From Candidatus Peribacteria bacterium (GTDB lineage: Bacteria > Patescibacteriota > Gracilibacteria > Peribacterales > Peribacteraceae), in contig CAINWJ010000021.1 of NCBI GenBank assembly GCA_903854455.1, forward strand, positions 1-14,733: a DNA stretch of 14,733 nt, written 5' to 3'. The notes below the pieces were generated by a model. It was given only the letters and a program-made list of their open reading frames with translations, was not told where the DNA came from and did not search any database. Positions 13,006 to 14,733 of the stretch are shown one piece after another. Positions within the stretch are counted from its first letter, which is position 1. Each line of letters begins with the position of its first letter. Made by a program: the position numbers and the translations under genes.

Positions 13006-14373
13006 CTACTCTTCTTCTCGAATAATATCCGCTCCCAGCATCTTCAATTTCTCCTCCAGCCGGTCGTAGCCGCGCTCGATGTACCGGACGTCGGTCACGA
13101 CAGTCTCGCCCTGTGCGGCAAGTCCTGCGATGACCATGGCAACACCCGCGCGGATGTCGTTGCTCGGTACCTGTCGTCCACGGAGAGTCGTCGGACCGAT
13201 CACCAGCGCCTGATGTGAGTTGAGAATCTCGATGTGCGCTCCCATCTTCTCCAGTTCGTAGAGGTACGCCATGCGACCGTCGAACAGGACTTCGAAGATG
13301 CGGCTGACGCCTTCCGCCTGTGTCAGCAGCACGCCAAACGGTGCCTGCAGATCGGTCGGGAATCCCGGGAAAATGTTGGTCTGGATGCGCGTTGCCTTCA
13401 AAGCTGACCCGGCACCGTTGACCAAGATGTCTCCATTTTTTTCACATGTAACTTTCCCGCCAGCGCGTCCGATGGCACCCAGGAACGAGATCAGGTGCGT
13501 GCGGTCGGCATTGCGGAGGCGGATACTGCCGCGGGTGACGAGTCCTGCCAGGATGAATGCTCCGGCTTCCAGGTAGTCGGATGTGACGGTGTGTGTATTC
13601 CCCGGCAGACGATTGGCTCCTCCCTGGATCGATAATGAATGTGAGCCGATACCGTCAATCTTCACGCCACGATTGGCTAAGAATTTACATACGTCCTGCA
13701 CATGCGGCTCAGCTGCCGCGAGTTCGATCTTCACAGGTTCGGTCATCAGTGCAGCGGCCAGTAGAATATTCTCGGTCGCTGTCACGGAAAATTCCGGCAG
13801 GATCACTTCGCCGCCGCGAGGCTTGCCGACCAGCTTGAGTGTGGAGTCTGTACTCAGATCCTCAACGCCGAGCTGCTGAAACGCCAGGATGTGCGTTCCG
13901 ACCGGTCGCTTCCCCAGGACGCACCCGCCCGGATATGCCATCTCCACCTCACCGAAGCGTGCCAGCAGAGGACCCAAAAGAATGATGGATCCGCGGAGCT
14001 TGGAGACGAATTGATGCGGAATCGGCTTACTCTCCACTTTGTCGGTGTTGATCGTGACGGTTGTTCCGTTCTCGCTCACCGTCGCACCAAGGAATCGCAG
14101 AGTTGCAAGTAACGTCGCGGTGTCACGGAGCCGCGGTACATTCTTCATCGTCACCGTTCCCTTGCAGAGCAGCGTGCCGGCGATGAGCGGAAGAGCCGCA
14201 TTCTTCGATCCGCTGATGTCAACCGTTCCCTTGAGCGGTTTGCCCCCCTGGATGCGGTAGCGGACATTGAGTCCGTCGGACGGTCCGACTGCCGCCATGG
14301 CACTGGCAACCGCACTCGAGGAGTCGAGCGGAGACTGTTTCGGGATGATCTTTTTCGCACGGATGGAAGGCAT
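13006..14373 (-). CDS. murA: UDP-N-acetylglucosamine 1-carboxyvinyltransferase MurA
   Basis: MurA transfers enolpyruvate from PEP to UDP-GlcNAc, the first committed step of peptidoglycan synthesis, in the cytoplasm. The 455 residues from ATG 14373 include SGSKNAALPLI with the substrate-binding Lys-Asn pair, and YPGGCVLGKRPV with the catalytic, fosfomycin-target Cys (residue 151). FPTDLQAPF with the conserved Asp and IRAGVAMVIAGL with the conserved Arg are also present. The two-domain inside-out alpha/beta barrel is complete. About 30 residues precede the usual MurA start and are Ser/Ala-rich with a basic tip (MPSIRAKKIIPK); this extension is unusual. A further in-frame ATG at 14418 is possible, but the promoter between favours 14373. 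The gene follows lspA after 48 bases. No Shine-Dalgarno is visible. Confidence 0.96.
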   Translation of the reverse strand: MPSIRAKKIIPKQSPLDSSSAVASAMAAVGPSDGLNVRYRIQGGKPLKGTVDISGSKNAALPLIAGTLLCKGTVTMKNVPRLRDTATLLATLRFLGATVSENGTTVTINTDKVESKPIPHQFVSKLRGSIILLGPLLARFGEVEMAYPGGCVLGKRPVGTHILAFQQLGVEDLSTDSTLKLVGKPRGGEVILPEFSVTATENILLAAALMTEPVKIELAAAEPHVQDVCKFLANRGVKIDGIGSHSLSIQGGANRLPGNTHTVTSDYLEAGAFILAGLVTRGSIRLRNADRTHLISFLGAIGRAGGKVTCEKNGDILVNGAGSALKATRIQTNIFPGFPTDLQAPFGVLLTQAEGVSRIFEVLFDGRMAYLYELEKMGAHIEILNSHQALVIGPTTLRGRQVPSNDIRAGVAMVIAGLAAQGETVVTDVRYIERGYDRLEEKLKMLGADIIREEE

Positions 14374-14381
14374 GCCGGGAG

Positions 14382-14410
14382 AGTGTAGCAAATATTGTCT
14401 GGATAGACAA
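14382..14410 (-). promoter_or_regulatory. Promoter for murA placed for a near-leaderless transcript
   Basis: Minus-strand TTGTCT (14405-14410) and TACACT (14382-14387) are 17 bases apart, with TGC before the -10 hexamer (extended -10). Transcription would start one or two bases ahead of ATG 14373. The -35 is inside the hairpin that follows lspA. Confidence 0.5.
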
Positions 14411-14411
14411 T
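14394..14411 (-). terminator. Small hairpin between lspA and murA
   Basis: ATTGTCT (14394-14400) and AGACAAT (14405-14411) form a perfect 7-base-pair stem with a four-base loop, 10 bases after the lspA stop codon on the minus strand. Only ATTTG follows, so it is a weak terminator at best. Its other possible role is as part of the murA promoter. Confidence 0.3.
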
Positions 14412-14421
14412 CATTCATGTG

Positions 14422-14733
14422 TCAATTCTTTCGCTTCTTGTTATGGAAAAGCCCTTCAACGAGCAGTAACCCCGCTCCGATGCAGATGCAGGCATCCGGA
14501 ACATTGAAGATCGGAAACGTTCCGACGGCGACATAATCCGTCACCAGTCCGTCCGGCAGACGATCGATCAAATTGGCAACAGCTCCGCCGAGGATGAGCC
14601 CGAAGCCGATCTGCGAGATGGGATCATGAGATGAGCGTGCTGCGACGATGCAGACGATGATGAGCGCTCCGAAGATCAGGATTGTCTGAAGCTCCGGTGG
14701 CAGCATGATCGAGAAAGCGATGCCGGGGTTGTG
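14422..14733 (-). CDS. lspA: Lipoprotein signal peptidase (signal peptidase II), C-terminal part
   Basis: The frame is open to the right edge, so about 103 residues are seen and the N-terminus lies outside. The first visible residues H-N-P-G-I-A-F-S-I are the conserved N-x-G-x-A-F-S box. GGAVANLIDRLPDGLVTDY and FPIFNVPDACICIG carry the two catalytic aspartates (in V-T-D and V-P-D). Hydrophobic segments between them fit the four-helix inner-membrane aspartyl protease, which cleaves lipid-modified prolipoproteins before Cys. The protein ends with a basic tail (H-N-K-K-R-K-N). Its presence means lipoproteins are made, which makes the L-A-G-C box in the 757-residue surface protein worth noting. 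ATG 14706 is internal and not the start. Confidence 0.93.
   Translation of the reverse strand, partial: HNPGIAFSIMLPPELQTILIFGALIIVCIVAARSSHDPISQIGFGLILGGAVANLIDRLPDGLVTDYVAVGTFPIFNVPDACICIGAGLLLVEGLFHNKKRKN

Noticed and set aside
1..14733. Recoded genetic code (TGA as glycine)
   Set aside because: TGA ends the aminotransferase, dnaN, TerC-family, GIY-YIG and lspA frames at the expected family lengths.

Overview
The window is a bacterial chromosome fragment of fairly high GC content. Nine protein genes are identified: two run off the edges and seven are complete. There is also one tRNA. TGA ends several frames cleanly, so the standard bacterial code applies and the recoded code of Gracilibacteria does not. 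No start codon here has a convincing Shine-Dalgarno sequence. Several starts instead sit 6-9 bases behind a -10-like hexamer. Long secreted fibre-like proteins, a metal-site-less metallo-beta-lactamase-fold protein and small intergenic regions suggest a Candidate Phyla Radiation type bacterium, possibly near Peregrinibacteria/Peribacteria. That placement is inference from style, not a phylogenetic result.

Layout. Positions 3-683 (+): 3' part of a class IV aminotransferase. 699-1739 (-): secreted protein with three SLH domains. It diverges from two tandem surface genes, 1935-4208 (+) and 4390-6156 (+), across an AT-rich control region. Together these three form a cell-surface locus. The two fibre-like proteins share a C-terminal module of about 155 residues and a middle 'FG..TL.F / GnLtVtG' module. 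One carries a tail-fibre-type GDTMTGTLT motif. The other has an unusual two-helix membrane hairpin in its middle.

6299-7483 (+) is dnaN (replication clamp), 7596-10736 (+) is mfd (transcription-repair coupling) and 10844-11752 (+) is a TerC/DUF475-type membrane protein. On the minus strand, in order of transcription, come lspA (partial, at the right edge), murA, a degenerate metallo-beta-lactamase-fold protein, tRNA-Arg(CCT) and a GIY-YIG protein. LspA and MurA are both cell-envelope functions.

The most unusual signal is in the gene-to-gene gaps. Five junctions (667-700, 6162-6254, 11757-11834, 12193-12281, 12887-12973) each carry their own short-period tandem repeat, with a different word and a period of 6, 9, 8, 7 or 7. 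In four of the five the repeat recurs as an inverted second arm, giving a long imperfect hairpin made of tandem units. Each lies at the 3' end of at least one gene. I know of no named element that fits.
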